Part shown: positions 53,471 to 63,621 of the stretch, piece after piece
Layout of the letters: each line of letters opens with the position of its first letter
Position numbering within the stretch: the first letter of the stretch is position 1
NCBI GenBank assembly: GCA_018136815.1
Contig: CM030932.1
Span: 5,680,407 to 5,744,406, forward strand
Direction: 5' to 3'
Source of the DNA: Isochrysis galbana
Taxonomy: Eukaryota > Haptophyta > Isochrysidales > Isochrysidaceae
DNA length: 64,000 nucleotides
The notes under the pieces: model-generated
The model's input: the letters and a program-made list of their open reading frames with translations, nothing else
Databases searched by the model: none
What the model was told of the DNA's origin: nothing
Position numbers and translations under genes: made by a program

Positions 53471-54889
53471 CTATTTTGCAGCAGTAGATTCGATTACATG
53501 CATACGCATCTCGTCGATGTCGATTGTGAGCTGCAGGCGGCTGAGAAATGCAAGGCCGAGAAATAGAACATGTGGTTCTGCAGCCTCGCCTTCTTGTCCG
53601 CGTTCTGCCAACTTGGCATAACGCAGGCGTGCCCGTCGAACCTCCCGCCGATCGGTGTCCGGAGAGTGAGCATTTGCGCGTGCGTCGCAACATGGAGGCG
53701 CCTGTAAGATTGTGTCGCCATGAGATGCAGTTGTACTACGACTCGCAATGAACGACGAGTCGTGAGCCCTTCGATCAGTGACACCACTACTTCCATCCAA
53801 GGTTGTTGACATCGGGTTGTACACCGGGCTCCCAGACCCAGGCGCTATCAACGGCCCGTCGCCAACCACTGTTCCCAATGCATCGGGGGCGCCAAGACGA
53901 AACCAAGGAAGGCTGACCGGAGTAACAATGAAGGGAAAGTCGATTGAGTCCATGAAATCTCCACCATTTCGGCGGCGCGATGAGGCATGAAATGCGACCG
54001 AATGTCCCTTTTCAGTGTCAACAACGACGGTGGCCGTGCGGATTGCGGCCCCAGAAAGGGGTAACTCGTCTGAATCATAGAGCGAGTCGGATATGACTAG
54101 GCCTGTCGTTCCCGTGTCTATCACAGCGACACATGGGCGGGAAAGCTCAACGAGCTCATCATTGACAATAAGCTTGTTCACGATGCAGGCGTACTGTGCG
54201 ACTGGTGCTCCCAGCCGACGCAAGTCCACCAACGGGATCCCCTCGCGTCGCGTCAGGAGTGGATGCCGCGAGAGTATCATGCGTTCGCGTGGAAAATCGA
54301 ACTGGAGCGAACGCACATCTGTCTGCTCCAAGAGAGTTGGGCGGACCCGGGGTTGACGATCACGCACGAGTCCGAAGTATATAGCCTGCGTGCCGCCTAA
54401 CCCGACGCTTGAGCGGACGACTCCAAAGTTGACGGGTGTGAATTCAAAGTCCCCAAGATTCAGTGTTCCCCTCCGCCATTCCACGCCAACGTCCTGCCCG
54501 CCAAACCCCTCGAGACTCGCATCTCCAATGTCGATGGAAGCGCCTGGGGTGAACAGACAGCCCCACCGCGCGCACTCCCCCGAACCATTCGGGCCGGCAA
54601 CGAGAAGAAAGGGCGATCCTGTGTCGGCGACAGCGCGGAACCGCTGGCCCTCCACCAGGTACTCGATGCAGTATGCACCGCCGCACCGCTTGAGTGGGAG
54701 GATAGAAATTTCACGCCGGGGCCGGTTCATCCGGATGAAAGCCGCAGCGTGGGCGGCCTCGCGGCCGACGAGGCAGCTGCTCGCTGCGGTAAGAAGACGG
54801 AGGAAGCCAGTCCGAGTGGATGGCAGCCTCATCCAACTCGCCACGCGCACGCTAGCCCGTCCAGCCACCCAGAGGCTCTGTGGGAGCAC
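53471..54889 (-). CDS. Pepsin-like (A1) aspartic protease with possible organelle leader
   Basis: 472 residues, no introns. Two catalytic motifs: VADTGSPFLLVAG (Asp89) and VIDTGTTGLVISD (Asp258), and near the C-terminus LFLGLAFLSRLQLTIDID, the usual LG-x-x-FL strand of this fold. The ~45-residue N-terminus is basic and Ser/Thr/Ala-rich, ending REAAHAAAF, consistent with a transit or signal leader. Between the second lobe and the end is a ~70-residue Arg/Ala/Asp-rich insertion (about 365-440) not seen in pepsins. Probable secretory or plastid protease; substrate unknown. Confidence 0.88.
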   Translation of the reverse strand: MLPQSLWVAGRASVRVASWMRLPSTRTGFLRLLTAASSCLVGREAAHAAAFIRMNRPRREISILPLKRCGGAYCIEYLVEGQRFRAVADTGSPFLLVAGPNGSGECARWGCLFTPGASIDIGDASLEGFGGQDVGVEWRRGTLNLGDFEFTPVNFGVVRSSVGLGGTQAIYFGLVRDRQPRVRPTLLEQTDVRSLQFDFPRERMILSRHPLLTRREGIPLVDLRRLGAPVAQYACIVNKLIVNDELVELSRPCVAVIDTGTTGLVISDSLYDSDELPLSGAAIRTATVVVDTEKGHSVAFHASSRRRNGGDFMDSIDFPFIVTPVSLPWFRLGAPDALGTVVGDGPLIAPGSGSPVYNPMSTTLDGSSGVTDRRAHDSSFIASRSTTASHGDTILQAPPCCDARANAHSPDTDRREVRRARLRYAKLAERGQEGEAAEPHVLFLGLAFLSRLQLTIDIDEMRMHVIESTAAK

Positions 54890-55102
54890 TCGAGCGGAAA
54901 GCCGGATCCGGGGAGGACTTTCTCACCACTTCCGCACGGGTGTTGTTGGAGTTTTCTTGTCCGTGCTGGTTTAATCCTAGTGCTTCGGCCCTCCCATGGG
55001 ACTCCGAGAGACTTTTATTTTCTCCCCCCCCACCCTCCCTTCCCCTTGAACACCGCCGTCCGCTGCTTGTCGCCCCTTGCTCACGTTTCCGTGTATGTGT
55101 TA

Positions 55103-55328
55103 CCCCCCAGGAGCCAACGCCCCCCAGGAGCTATCGGGGGCCCCCAGGAGCTATCGGGGGGCAAAATTTTCTCCCGATCGCCAACCGCCAACAGCCCCAC
55201 CGAGAGCTACCGGGGGACCGAGAAAATCCCCCGAGAGCTATTGGGAGATTGCTCGTGGGGGGTGCCGTAAGCGGACCCCCCAGTAGCTATCGGGGGGAGA
55301 TGAAATCCCCCCGAGAGCAAACGGGGGG
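55103..55328. repeat. Cluster of short palindromes around GAGCTAT
   Basis: Seven degenerate copies of CCCCCCAGGAGCTATCGGGG or CCCCCGAGAGCTAT-type units, C-run on the left and G-run on the right, at irregular spacing. Each can fold as a stem of five to six G:C pairs with an AGGAGCTATC loop. Confidence 0.75.
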
Positions 55329-55340
55329 TTCTCTCTCTCT

Positions 55341-55372
<32 letters not shown>

Positions 55373-55382
55373 CCCTCTCTCG
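55329..55382 (+). repeat. (CT)n microsatellite
   Basis: Almost pure TCTCTC with a few CCCTCT variants. Confidence 0.95.
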
Positions 55383-55999
55383 GGAGGCAGCAGTAGGGTG
55401 CGCGCGACAGCGCCGTTCGTCTCAGCCGCAACCTCAGTGGGTGGGGGAAGGAAGGGGAGGGCGGCAGAAATAGGTGGTGGGCGGCGGCGGCTCAGATGGC
55501 TAGGCCCAGGTAAATATTTTTACAAATTTTTCTGTGCAAATTTCGGCGGTTGCTCGAGCTCTTTAGAAGTTTGGGCCCTCTCTACAAGTGGCTGCAAGTT
55601 TGGGGGCGCCGCGCCCTCTCTACTAACTAACAGTATAACCCTCTATCTAAGAGTAAAATCCCCTCTCTGCGGTACAATCCCGTATTGTCACGTTCCCAGC
55701 CGATTTTTCAAAAAAAGAAGAAACGGTCACATGTTTACATATATAATCTGAACTTTCTTTTCGTATAAACGGGGGTTCGTCTTCATCACCCGCGACAAAA
55801 AAGCCCGCGGCGGCCGCGCCATGGCGGGCCGAGGTGAGCCATGCCCGCCGGCCCTTCTCTCCCTGCTGGCCTGCGCTCGCCCGTGGCGCGCATCTCATCG
55901 CCCGCCTCCCTCCTCACTCAGACACACGCAAGCGCCATTGCACTTGCTCACTTGCCTGCGCGGCTGCGCGGGTCGCTCGCGGAGGGTGACAGCGCGCTG
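55383..55999. other. Intergenic, no gene seen
   Basis: It contains two near repeats, AGTTTGGGCCCTCTCTAC and AGTTTGGGGGCGCCGCGCC...CTCTACTAAC (55,567-55,625), and no coding signal. Confidence 0.45.
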
Positions 56000-56137
56000 C
56001 GTGCCCGATTTCGACGATCCATCCGGATGGGAGACCCCGCCAGATACCAAATACACAGGTCCCACCCGCATGGTCACGCCAATCGGATAGGCCGCGCCCC
56101 GATACCTCGTCGAAATCACCCATCCGCCGAGCCCCTC
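56000..56137 (-). repeat. Dispersed ~140-bp satellite monomer fragment
   Basis: The reverse complement follows the array from GGATGGGTGATTTCGACGAG through GATTGGCGTGACCATGCGG, TTTGGTATCTGGCGGGG and GGATCGTCGAAATCGGGCAC. It is about two-thirds of one unit. Confidence 0.88.
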
Positions 56138-56639
56138 TAAATATCCTGCATGCGTTTTCGTTTCCGCTGCCTGCGATTGAATCGCAGCATCACGGATGCC
56201 TCCACTTGATCAGCCAGCGAGCTCGCACGGTCAGCACCAAACGCACATTGGAGCAACGAAAACACACGTTCACAAGATGCAGAATTGGGGCTTTGAGAGA
56301 ATGCGATCCTTGCATCCTTGCGGCGAGAGACCATGTTGGACATTTTGTATGGTTCGATGCCCACCATGCAAGCACGCCCTCAGTAAAAGCGTGAATGCCG
56401 CACAATGGCCGTCGACATCACAGTCAGCGGTCACGCGCGGCGCGGCGCGAAGCACTGCCGTCCTGGGCGAGGGATGACGAGCAGAGCTTGGGTAGGGCAG
56501 GCGGTGGCATGGGCATGGGCAGCGGCAGAGCTCACCTCGTTGCATCGCAGCGTTGGGTTGGTTGGGGTTGGTGGCGCGCTCGCTGCCCGCAGCGGTCAGC
56601 GGTCTCGCAGGCGACGGAAGTGGGGAGCCAGGCAAGGGA
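56138..56639. other. Intergenic, no gene seen
   Basis: Short overlapping ORFs on both strands only. Confidence 0.4.
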
Positions 56640-57252
56640 CGCCGTGCGTGCGCATGGAAGTTTCCGCACGCCGTCACGGATGCGCAGCCAAAAAAGGGGT
56701 TCGGCAGGCGCACGCCGTGTAGCCGTTTACGTTAATGTTCTCGTCATATACGGTAATAATCAACCGGTCCCAGGGGGGTGCCCCAGGGGTTCCGCCCGTC
56801 CTCCGCGCCCAGAGTTCCCCCGCGGAAAGAGTGAACGCACGGCGTGCACCTTCCTGGAAGTTGCTATGCGCACGCACGGCGCCCCCGCGGGGGGGGGGCG
56901 CCGGTGCACATCGCGCCGTGCCCACGCGCGGCGTGCACATTGTGATTGCAAGTCATCACAGGTGCTGCGTAACGAAACATCTCTTATATTGCCAGTTTAC
57001 GTAGTTGTGGGCCGCAGGGGGGTACACAGATGGAACGGGTTGACATGCGCACGCACGGCGTATCCGCGGGAGGACCGATGCACATCGCGCCGTGCCCATG
57101 CACGGCGTGCACCGATGTGATTAGCGAAGAAGCTTTGACGGCGTCTCTCTCTTATAATTTTAACATGATCTAATGTTAAACGACTACAATACAACTGTGG
57201 ACATTTGATCGCTCAATTCGACTGATGTCCCACTATTGACGGAACGACACCT
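56640..57252 (-). mobile_element. Family-A TIR element fragment with CG-rich sub-repeats
   Basis: The right end at 57,195-57,252 matches the reverse complement of 41,510-41,567. The interior repeats CGCACGGCG, GATGCACATCGCGCCGTGCC and TGTGATTGCAAGTCATCAC, the same blocks as the 41,510-42,208 element, with several copies between 56,640 and 57,130. No family-B end is visible on the left. Confidence 0.75.
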
Positions 57253-57330
57253 ATGAAACACCTGACTCGGCAAGGAGCGCCGCGCTCGTAGCGATCGTCG
57301 TCTTGGTCATCAGGATTGTGACCAAGCGAT

Positions 57331-57985
57331 CTACCGCTGATCACCGCGCCCCGCCCCAGGCGCGTATGGGTCGAAGGCACCGCGCGTCACGAACCATGAC
57401 ATTGCGCTTTTGATGGCCGTGATGGATGGGACTTTATCTTTGATGGTTGGAAACATAAGCTCAAGGGTGGCCTTGACGGCGTCCTCGTAATCTTTCTGGT
57501 TCAAGGTGGGGAGTTAATCCCGAATCGACGTGAGCAGCTTTGATTTTACGAAGCAGATCATCACGACTCATATCGATGATTGTTTTCGCAGTGGACTTGC
57601 TCAAGAGAGTGTGTATCATATAAACCAGTGTGAATGATTTATCAGCCTCGCAAATGGCATGTAAAGTGTCTTCAATGTTCGTATTGTGCTTGAAATCGAA
57701 TGAACTGAATAAGGCCTTACATTCGACAGTGTACGTCAACAAATTTGGGTTCAACTCAAGCAGCCTCCTCAGGGAGTTGTTGCTCCCCCCCGGGTTGACC
57801 CCAACCGGCGGTGGCGGACTGATGCTGTCCAATGCTTCCGCAATAACCTGCATGGCAGATTTAGAAGTGCCATATGGCGGAAAGAGAGGTAATATGAATT
57901 TTTTAAAGTTATGGTCCATCTTTATTGTTATCCATTTCAATCGCTTGAGTACTACATCATCAGCCGCCATTCCATTTATAGACAT
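57331..57985 (-). pseudogene. Broken ORF of unknown function
   Basis: One frame (57,461-57,985) reads MSINGMAADDVVLKRLKWIT ... LLELNPNLLTYTVECKALFS ... IDMSRDDLLRKIKAAHVDSG. After a shift near 57,505 the adjacent frame continues LNQKDYEDAVKATLELMF, KSAMSWFVTRGAFDPYAP and stops at 57,331-57,333. Both halves look protein-like, so a single ancestral ORF of about 215 residues seems to have one frameshift. It is AT-richer than the host genes. No domain recognised; transposon or viral origin is possible. Confidence 0.5.
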
Positions 57986-58522
57986 GGTTGAGCACTGTGA
58001 GGTGGGTGCCTTTGCTCAAATACAATAAGATTTTTTTTGTACCGACACATCGCGTCTTTGGAAACGAGGGGCACCAAATGAAGGCAAACGACCTTAAGCT
58101 ACTGGGAAAGCCCTCCCTTTACCGGGACGTCACCGCCAACGCTCTAGCCCCTACCAAACTCCCCTTCCCGCTCCCCCCCTCATTCTTTTGTCTTCGGTGT
58201 CATGCACCACGGCATGCACAAAGTCATTCAAAGATAGGAGCAACACACCACCTATTCCTATTTTGTCATGGTAATTATGGGTCTCGATAACTCTAACGCA
58301 TTCAGCTCGTCGATACGCACATGCAGTCAGGATGGCCCAAGACGCCCCTGATGCTGATATCCATATAATGCAAGTACATCGCACATGGCTGTCTGGTGAA
58401 CGGGCGAAGGCCGTAAGCGGCAAGAGTAACCGATGCAGCTTGCAGCGAAACCGTTGTCACAACACTCGGTGAATCGAAGATGCACCGAGGAATACAGGGT
58501 AACAGGCATAGGCAATTCAGAC
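57986..58522. other. Intergenic, no gene seen
   Basis: No coding signal. Includes the 3' flank of the Cys-rich membrane protein gene. Confidence 0.45.
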
Positions 58523-59170
58523 CTATGATCTAGACGCCTCCAGCTTTTCAACATCGTGGATGGCCTCGTCAACAAGCCGCCGCCCTTGGACCCGAGAGGA
58601 GCGTTCGATATCCTCATAATTTACTCCATGCTTCCTAGCTTTGCTCATCCAAATTAAGCTAGCAGCGCAGCAGACACCAAGCAGCAGCAGCACCGTGGGC
58701 AGAGAGTCCCAGCTTTTCTTCACAGCCTCTGCACTGACCGCACTCGACTTGATTTCTCCCGCAGGGGGTACGCTCGTGCTGGAGACGGCAGGGCTGGTAG
58801 TGCTCAGAGTCTTCGCATTGCCCGACGCCGTTGCAGCAGCCTCGCTTTGTCCAGCACTGGCCTTGCGACTCTTGTGCTTAGTCTTCGTATTAGTGGTCGA
58901 CTGTGAGGCCGACTCCTTCGTGGTCGGCACAGTGATCGCGGTGGGGAGCGCGAGGTGCGGGCTGGGCTGCGTTGCAGCACAGAACTCGCATGTTTTACAC
59001 TTGCAGAAGCGGCAGTGATTCTTCGCCTTGACCTCCTTGCAGAATGTGCCGCACGTCTGGTACTCGTAGTCTCCCGTCAAACCGGAGTGGCACGGCACTT
59101 TGCTTGTGCCCCCGCGCGCGCCGGAGGCTAGGAAGATGAGGAGGCCGCTCAGCCAGATCGATGTCGCCAT
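58523..59170 (-). CDS. Type I membrane protein with Cys-rich ectodomain
   Basis: 215 residues from MATSIWLSGL (a second ATG lies two codons upstream). Signal peptide ~1-20; a ~45-residue ectodomain with nine Cys (CHSGL, CGTFCKEV, CRFCKCKTCEFC); a Ser/Thr/Ala-rich stalk of ~80 residues suited to O-glycosylation; one membrane segment (LLLLGVCCAASLIWM); and a charged cytoplasmic tail of ~45 residues ending EKLEASRS. The Cys spacing suggests two or three small disulfide or metal-binding loops but no family I know. Likely a surface or secretory-pathway protein. Confidence 0.7.
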   Translation of the reverse strand: MATSIWLSGLLIFLASGARGGTSKVPCHSGLTGDYEYQTCGTFCKEVKAKNHCRFCKCKTCEFCAATQPSPHLALPTAITVPTTKESASQSTTNTKTKHKSRKASAGQSEAAATASGNAKTLSTTSPAVSSTSVPPAGEIKSSAVSAEAVKKSWDSLPTVLLLLGVCCAASLIWMSKARKHGVNYEDIERSSRVQGRRLVDEAIHDVEKLEASRS

Positions 59171-59176
59171 TGGCAC

Positions 59177-61125
59177 TCAATCCGCGCGGTGCGGCGGGCC
59201 CTCCAAGGGTCTTCGCGTAGTGCAGAGTACTGACCACACGTTAGGTTTTCTTGTTCCTGTCGTATAACCTTAGTGCTGAGGGACCGTGCCTCATCGGCAT
59301 ATCATCGGCAACGGAGCCCCTACCCATTGGCCCAAGTTGTTCCGTCATACCGTCATATGACACTTGCCATGGAACTGAGTATGATGTCATACATCTGATA
59401 TCATATGATACTTGCTCCACATCTACACTTATAAACCCGCCATTATGATAAAAATCTTCTTACTCAGTACTTAGAATCGGATGCTGCATGCTGCTGCTCG
59501 ATGACTATGACTAACCATTTCAAGCTCCCACAGCGGCACCCCTGGAGCGTCTCCACATGGCGCCGCCCCCACTCCACGGCGGTGTGACACTCGTCATCGC
59601 CGTCGTCGCCGCCGCCATCGTTGCTGCACATCAGGTTGGCGGCCATTGGGGGGGGGGGGGGGTCGGAGCTAGGAGCGCCGATATTTCCCGCGCCCGAACT
59701 TGTACTAGTAAAACTAGTTGAATTGTAGCCTCTAGTCTTGTCATATGACACTCAGTATCAGGTCTAGAGCAACTAATACTGAGATATCATATATGATATC
59801 ATATATGACAGAACAACTTTGGCTCCAAAAACAGTAAAAACAGTCTGTTTTTGGCCTTTGTACAAAAACAGTGAAAAACAGTCCGAAAAACAGTACCGGA
59901 GGGGACACCAAAAATCAAAAACGACGCGGTCCATCGCCTAGATGTGAAACACGGCAGGGGGCAGGGGCAGGGGGGGCTCCAAACACAGCAAATACGGCCT
60001 GTTTTTGGCTTTTCTAGAAACACGGGAACCTCGCAAACACAGCATGCTACTAGGGATGGCGTTTGAAACACGGTGAAAACGGGCTGTTTTTGGCCTATGT
60101 CTATGTACAAACACGGTAATCCCGTGTTTACCATATACCAGCATGTAGGGTCCATCGACTATCGACTATCGCCCCGTCGTCCGTCGTCTTGCCGCCAGGG
60201 CCCTTTCGTCTGCCCCCCCCCCCCCCCTCCTCTGAGCTCTGTCCCCCCCCTCCTCCTCTGAGCTCTACCCTCTCTCTCTCCCTGCCACCTCCATGTCCTT
60301 GTACCCCAACCCCAACCCCCACCGCGCCCCTCGCTCCGCGCTCGCTGCGCGCAACACCGCCGTCGTCCCCGCCGTCGACACCGATGCAAACCCTCCACCC
60401 CCTACCCCTACGGCAGCGCCGCTGCAATGGGCAGCGCTTTTACATGGGCATGGACGAGCACACGAGCACCGAGAAGCCACCGCGGTGGAGTGGAGGAGGA
60501 GAGGAGGAGCCGCGCGCTTGCGATGATGGGGAGGGGAGCACAATCTTCAATGTGCTCCCCACGCGTTCCAAACGAACACTACTATCTATAATCAAAAATA
60601 GATAAGCGCACTTGGCTACTTGGACACCCGTTTAGCTGTAGGAGGGGCAATTGCGCAAATGCAAATGCGACGCAACATGCGCTGAACTAGAACCCATGCA
60701 TACGTCGGCGCGCCTGGCTCAAGTGCCGAAAGACGCCGCGTATCACAAATTGCACATTACCAAAAGGCCCCCATCCTAGAGCCCGTTCCATGTCGCACGA
60801 GTACACAACAAAAAGCACACACACACATCCGACATGCGCCCACAGCCCGCAAGAATATATGCAACAAGCGCACTGGATAGGCAAGTGACGGAATGAAGTC
60901 AGTGGTTGTCCAGGTATGGCTTGAATTTAATTTCTGATGTCGGCCTCAAATCGGATGCAAGATGTCGGGCGAATCTTGTCGGTTCGTAGGTTGGTTTGGG
61001 GCCAAAAACAAATAACGCGTGCCAATGCGAAAATATGGTCACCAAGCGCACAAGCACTTGAATAATTGGGATGAAACGCGGAGACCCACGTTGACTTGCG
61101 AATATTGCCAACATCGAGTAAGAGA
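59177..61125. other. 1.9-kb intergenic region, no gene seen
   Basis: Short AT palindromes near 59,785-59,812 (GATATCATATATGATATCAT), a G run at 59,650, a three-copy motif region (59,825-60,135), C runs at 60,215-60,250 and CA repeats at 60,815. ORFs at 60.1-60.6 kb on both strands are low complexity. Confidence 0.5.
59825..60135. repeat. Three degenerate copies of a CTGTTTTTGGC palindromic unit
   Basis: Units near 59,828, 59,985 and 60,065 each read AAACAC(A)G...GCCTGTTTTTGGC-(T)TT...CAAA(C)AC(A)G. The flanking AAAAACAG and CTGTTTTT are mutually complementary. Confidence 0.65.
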
Positions 61126-62432
61126 TCAACCAGCATTTTGGGCTTTCCTTATGAAAGCGACGCTCTTTGGTTTGTTCTTTTCCCGGGGCGGCACATGTGA
61201 AGGCCCGTTCACCGTATCCGTGGCAATTTGCAGGCTACGAAGAAGTGGTGGGGAAGATACGGACGAGCTCATGGTCGAATTGATTGTCAATGATATCGCG
61301 GTACCGGTCGGCGAAGCTGGCCGCCCAGCGACGGCTCTTTCTGGGAGAGCCGAGCAAGAGTCCAATGAACATGCAAGACCAAGATTCCGGTTGGACGTTG
61401 CAATCGAGGTTGCCTTCTTCTGTGCAATCGTGCCAGGAAGACTATCTTCTGGCTCTAACACTCCACACTCGTCTATCCGTGGCTCCTTTTCTCCATGTTC
61501 ACAATCGTTGGTATTTATCCCACGCTCCTCACGGCGACCCCGTGAGTCGAGAACCCAAGACCATGGTAGCCAAAGTTGTAGGCCATTCATCCTTCCACTC
61601 CGTCCTGATGACCTGCCTTCGCTTGGGTTTCCCCCATACGTAGTATCTCTCCTGATTTGCACTTCGCCGCCAGCGGCATCAAGGCGTGTCAAATCCACCT
61701 GCCCCGAGCCCCCATTTCCGAGCACGCGCATGTCACCGTGGATGAGGTAGTAGGATTTGGATAGCTGCGTATTCAGTCTGCGCAACGCCATGGCAGTGCC
61801 AATCATCATGACGCCAAACACGATGGTCGAGACCATTGCGAAAGGTGGATCCATTTTAATCCACGCAATCGATGTTGCCGCAAGGATGATACAGACCATA
61901 GCGGCCGATGATGTGACGAAGAGTGGATTGTGCTGCTTGAGCATTACCGCGACTGCTTTGTCTAAGGACTTGGCATGTGAGCCGAGCAATGCAAGCTGGT
62001 GTCCATACACCACAGTAAAGCTGGCAACAGCGACCACGTAGAGCGAGAGAGAAAGCGAAAGCGAGCATGCTAAATAAAACACCGGGCGTAGCATTTGTAG
62101 TATATGGTCATCAGGCAGAGTACCGTCCTCAAACTTGTCCGGAAACTCCAGCTCGACGATGGCGTCAAAGCTGAATCCGGCCATAATGGAGCAGAGCGCC
62201 GCCAGATTGTTGTAGCGCGAGACGATCATCTCCAGCTCCTGCTTCCTCAGCGCAAGTGCCTTCTGCTTGATCTCGTACACCAGCCGATCTTTGTCTGCCG
62301 CCAGCATCGGGTACTGCTCAAGCCGTCGCTCCTTCTCCTCCGGCCGGCACTCCAGCACTGGATGCCTGCTCCTTCCTTCTTCCGACGGTTGTTCCGGGGC
62401 GCTGGTCTTTTCATGTACTTCAGCGGTATACT
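61126..62432 (-). CDS. Orai-like (CRAC-channel family) membrane protein, 5' end missing
   Basis: The frame is open from 62,432, at a possible AG acceptor (GATCAG|AGTATACC), to the stop at 61,126, about 435 codons. There is no in-frame ATG before conserved sequence, so an upstream exon is expected. A basic amphipathic lead (RKQELEMIVSRYNNLA) precedes TM1 CSIMAGFSFDAIVELEF. GFSFDAIVE aligns without gaps to the Orai1 TM1 pore helix, placing a Glu at the selectivity-filter position. Three more membrane segments follow (VFYLACSLSLSLSLYVV; FVTSSAAMVCIILAAT; STIVFGVMMIGTAMAL) with the HQLALLG loop. The C-terminal ~190 residues are polar with no domain. Orai proteins form Ca2+-selective plasma-membrane channels. 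Confidence 0.65.
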
Positions 62433-62842
62433 CTGATCACCTTATCCTTATCTATTTTTACCACGGCTGGAAGGGCCAAACATGGCTCGATCAGCGATCA
62501 GCGATCAGTGCCCACACCGACGCGTAAAAACTTCTTTAAGGTGTCCGCTAGAGGCTAGAGCTTCTCATTCAGCAACGTTTTTATAAACCACTATAAAACA
62601 GAGCTGGAAGGTGCTAGATCTAGGGTCTTTTCCACTAGAGGAAACCAAGTCGCGTTCCGTCAAAAGAGGGCCAGTGATCTTTTTTTTTCATCTAGAAGTG
62701 CGTATTTTCTTTTTAGGCCACAACAATTCCCCAGAGTATTATTATTACAACGATGAGTACAAAGCTAATCACGACATACAAAGACGCGGCGCGTGCGCAT
62801 AGCAACTCCCCCTCCCCCCCGGTAACGGTAACCACCCCCAAG

Positions 62843-63382
62843 CTACGCAGGCTGAGTTTTCATCTTCTTCGTCTTTTTCTCACACCCCTCCTCCTCGATC
62901 CTATTGTCGATGTCGTTCTTCTGGCAGGCGACGATGTCGCTTGGCTGATCTTGGGTGGCTAGGTCCGTGACGCGTGCGAGGACGGCCTTCTTGTTCTCCA
63001 TGTAGAGTTTGCCAGCTACTTGGTGCACTTGCACCATGGGATTCGTTTCAGCGTACGCGACCGCCATGATGTATTCCATGCAGAGGTACGCGACGGCGGC
63101 CTCGTCTCCAATGTTCTTGGTCTTTGGGATCCTGTCGTACTCGTCGGAGTAGTCGCCGACGAGCATGAGCTTTGCCTTGCACCAACGGCCCATGTATGGC
63201 TCGATGAGTGCCCACATCGACGGGTAGCGTTCCTTGGCCAGATCCACGCGGAAGTCTCCACCTCCACGGCCCATGCCAGAGGCTGTGACGAGCAGCATCG
63301 CCAGGATGGCGCCGCTCATGCTCTCCTCCATGTGTCCGCAGAACTTGAGGCCGCGTGCCGAAATCTCGTCGAAATCAGCCAA
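62843..63382 (-). CDS. Element-borne ORF with satellite-derived N-terminus
   Basis: 179 residues. The first 12 (MADFDEISARGL) are the satellite's reading frame (MADFDEVSARGL in the array). A more natural start is MEESMSGAIL at residue 18. The body (FRVDLAKERYPSMWALIEPY, KLMLVGDYSDEYDRIP, AAVAYLCMEYIMAVAYAETN, AGKLYMENKKAVLARVTDLA) is helical with no family I recognise. The last ~25 residues (DIDNR... EEGCEKKTKK) are shared with the truncated copies at 36,020 and 41,972, so the gene belongs to the element or was captured before those copies spread. Confidence 0.55.
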   Translation of the reverse strand: MADFDEISARGLKFCGHMEESMSGAILAMLLVTASGMGRGGGDFRVDLAKERYPSMWALIEPYMGRWCKAKLMLVGDYSDEYDRIPKTKNIGDEAAVAYLCMEYIMAVAYAETNPMVQVHQVAGKLYMENKKAVLARVTDLATQDQPSDIVACQKNDIDNRIEEEGCEKKTKKMKTQPA

Positions 63383-63384
63383 CC
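63349..63384 (-). repeat. Short satellite fragment
   Basis: The reverse complement GGCTGATTTCGACGAGATTT continuing CGGCACGCG equals the array block GGCTGATTTCGACGAGGTTTCGG with two changes. Confidence 0.8.
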
Positions 63385-63440
63385 AAAAAAATCCTCAAAT
63401 TGCCTCAATTCTGAGATGGTCATTTTTTATTTGAGGTTTA

Positions 63441-63621
63441 ATAGTAACCCCCGTTCGCACCGCGTCAGAGCTCTAGACTTCTCTCGCGGCTTTCGCTCTC
63501 CCTACCCAACCCACCCATTGTTAGGCTGTGCGTGTGCCTTAGGAAGATTAAGATTCATCCTATAAGGTGCGTGTGCCTTAGGAAGATTAAGATTCATCCT
63601 AGAAGGCAATAACACCCATCC
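63441..63621 (+). repeat. Solo terminus of a tyrosine-recombinase retroelement, diverged
   Basis: Same order as A2-B2 at 41,158-41,333: AGTAACC..CGTTC, CGGCTTTCGCTCTCCC, CTGTGCGTGTGC, then AAGGCAATA-CA-CCATCC. A 39-bp tandem duplication (GCGTGTGCCTTAGGAAGATT...) begins at 63,530 and 63,569. Confidence 0.7.

Noticed and set aside
55103..55328. CRISPR-like repeat-spacer array
   Set aside because: Spacing is irregular, units are short palindromes, and the genome is eukaryotic.
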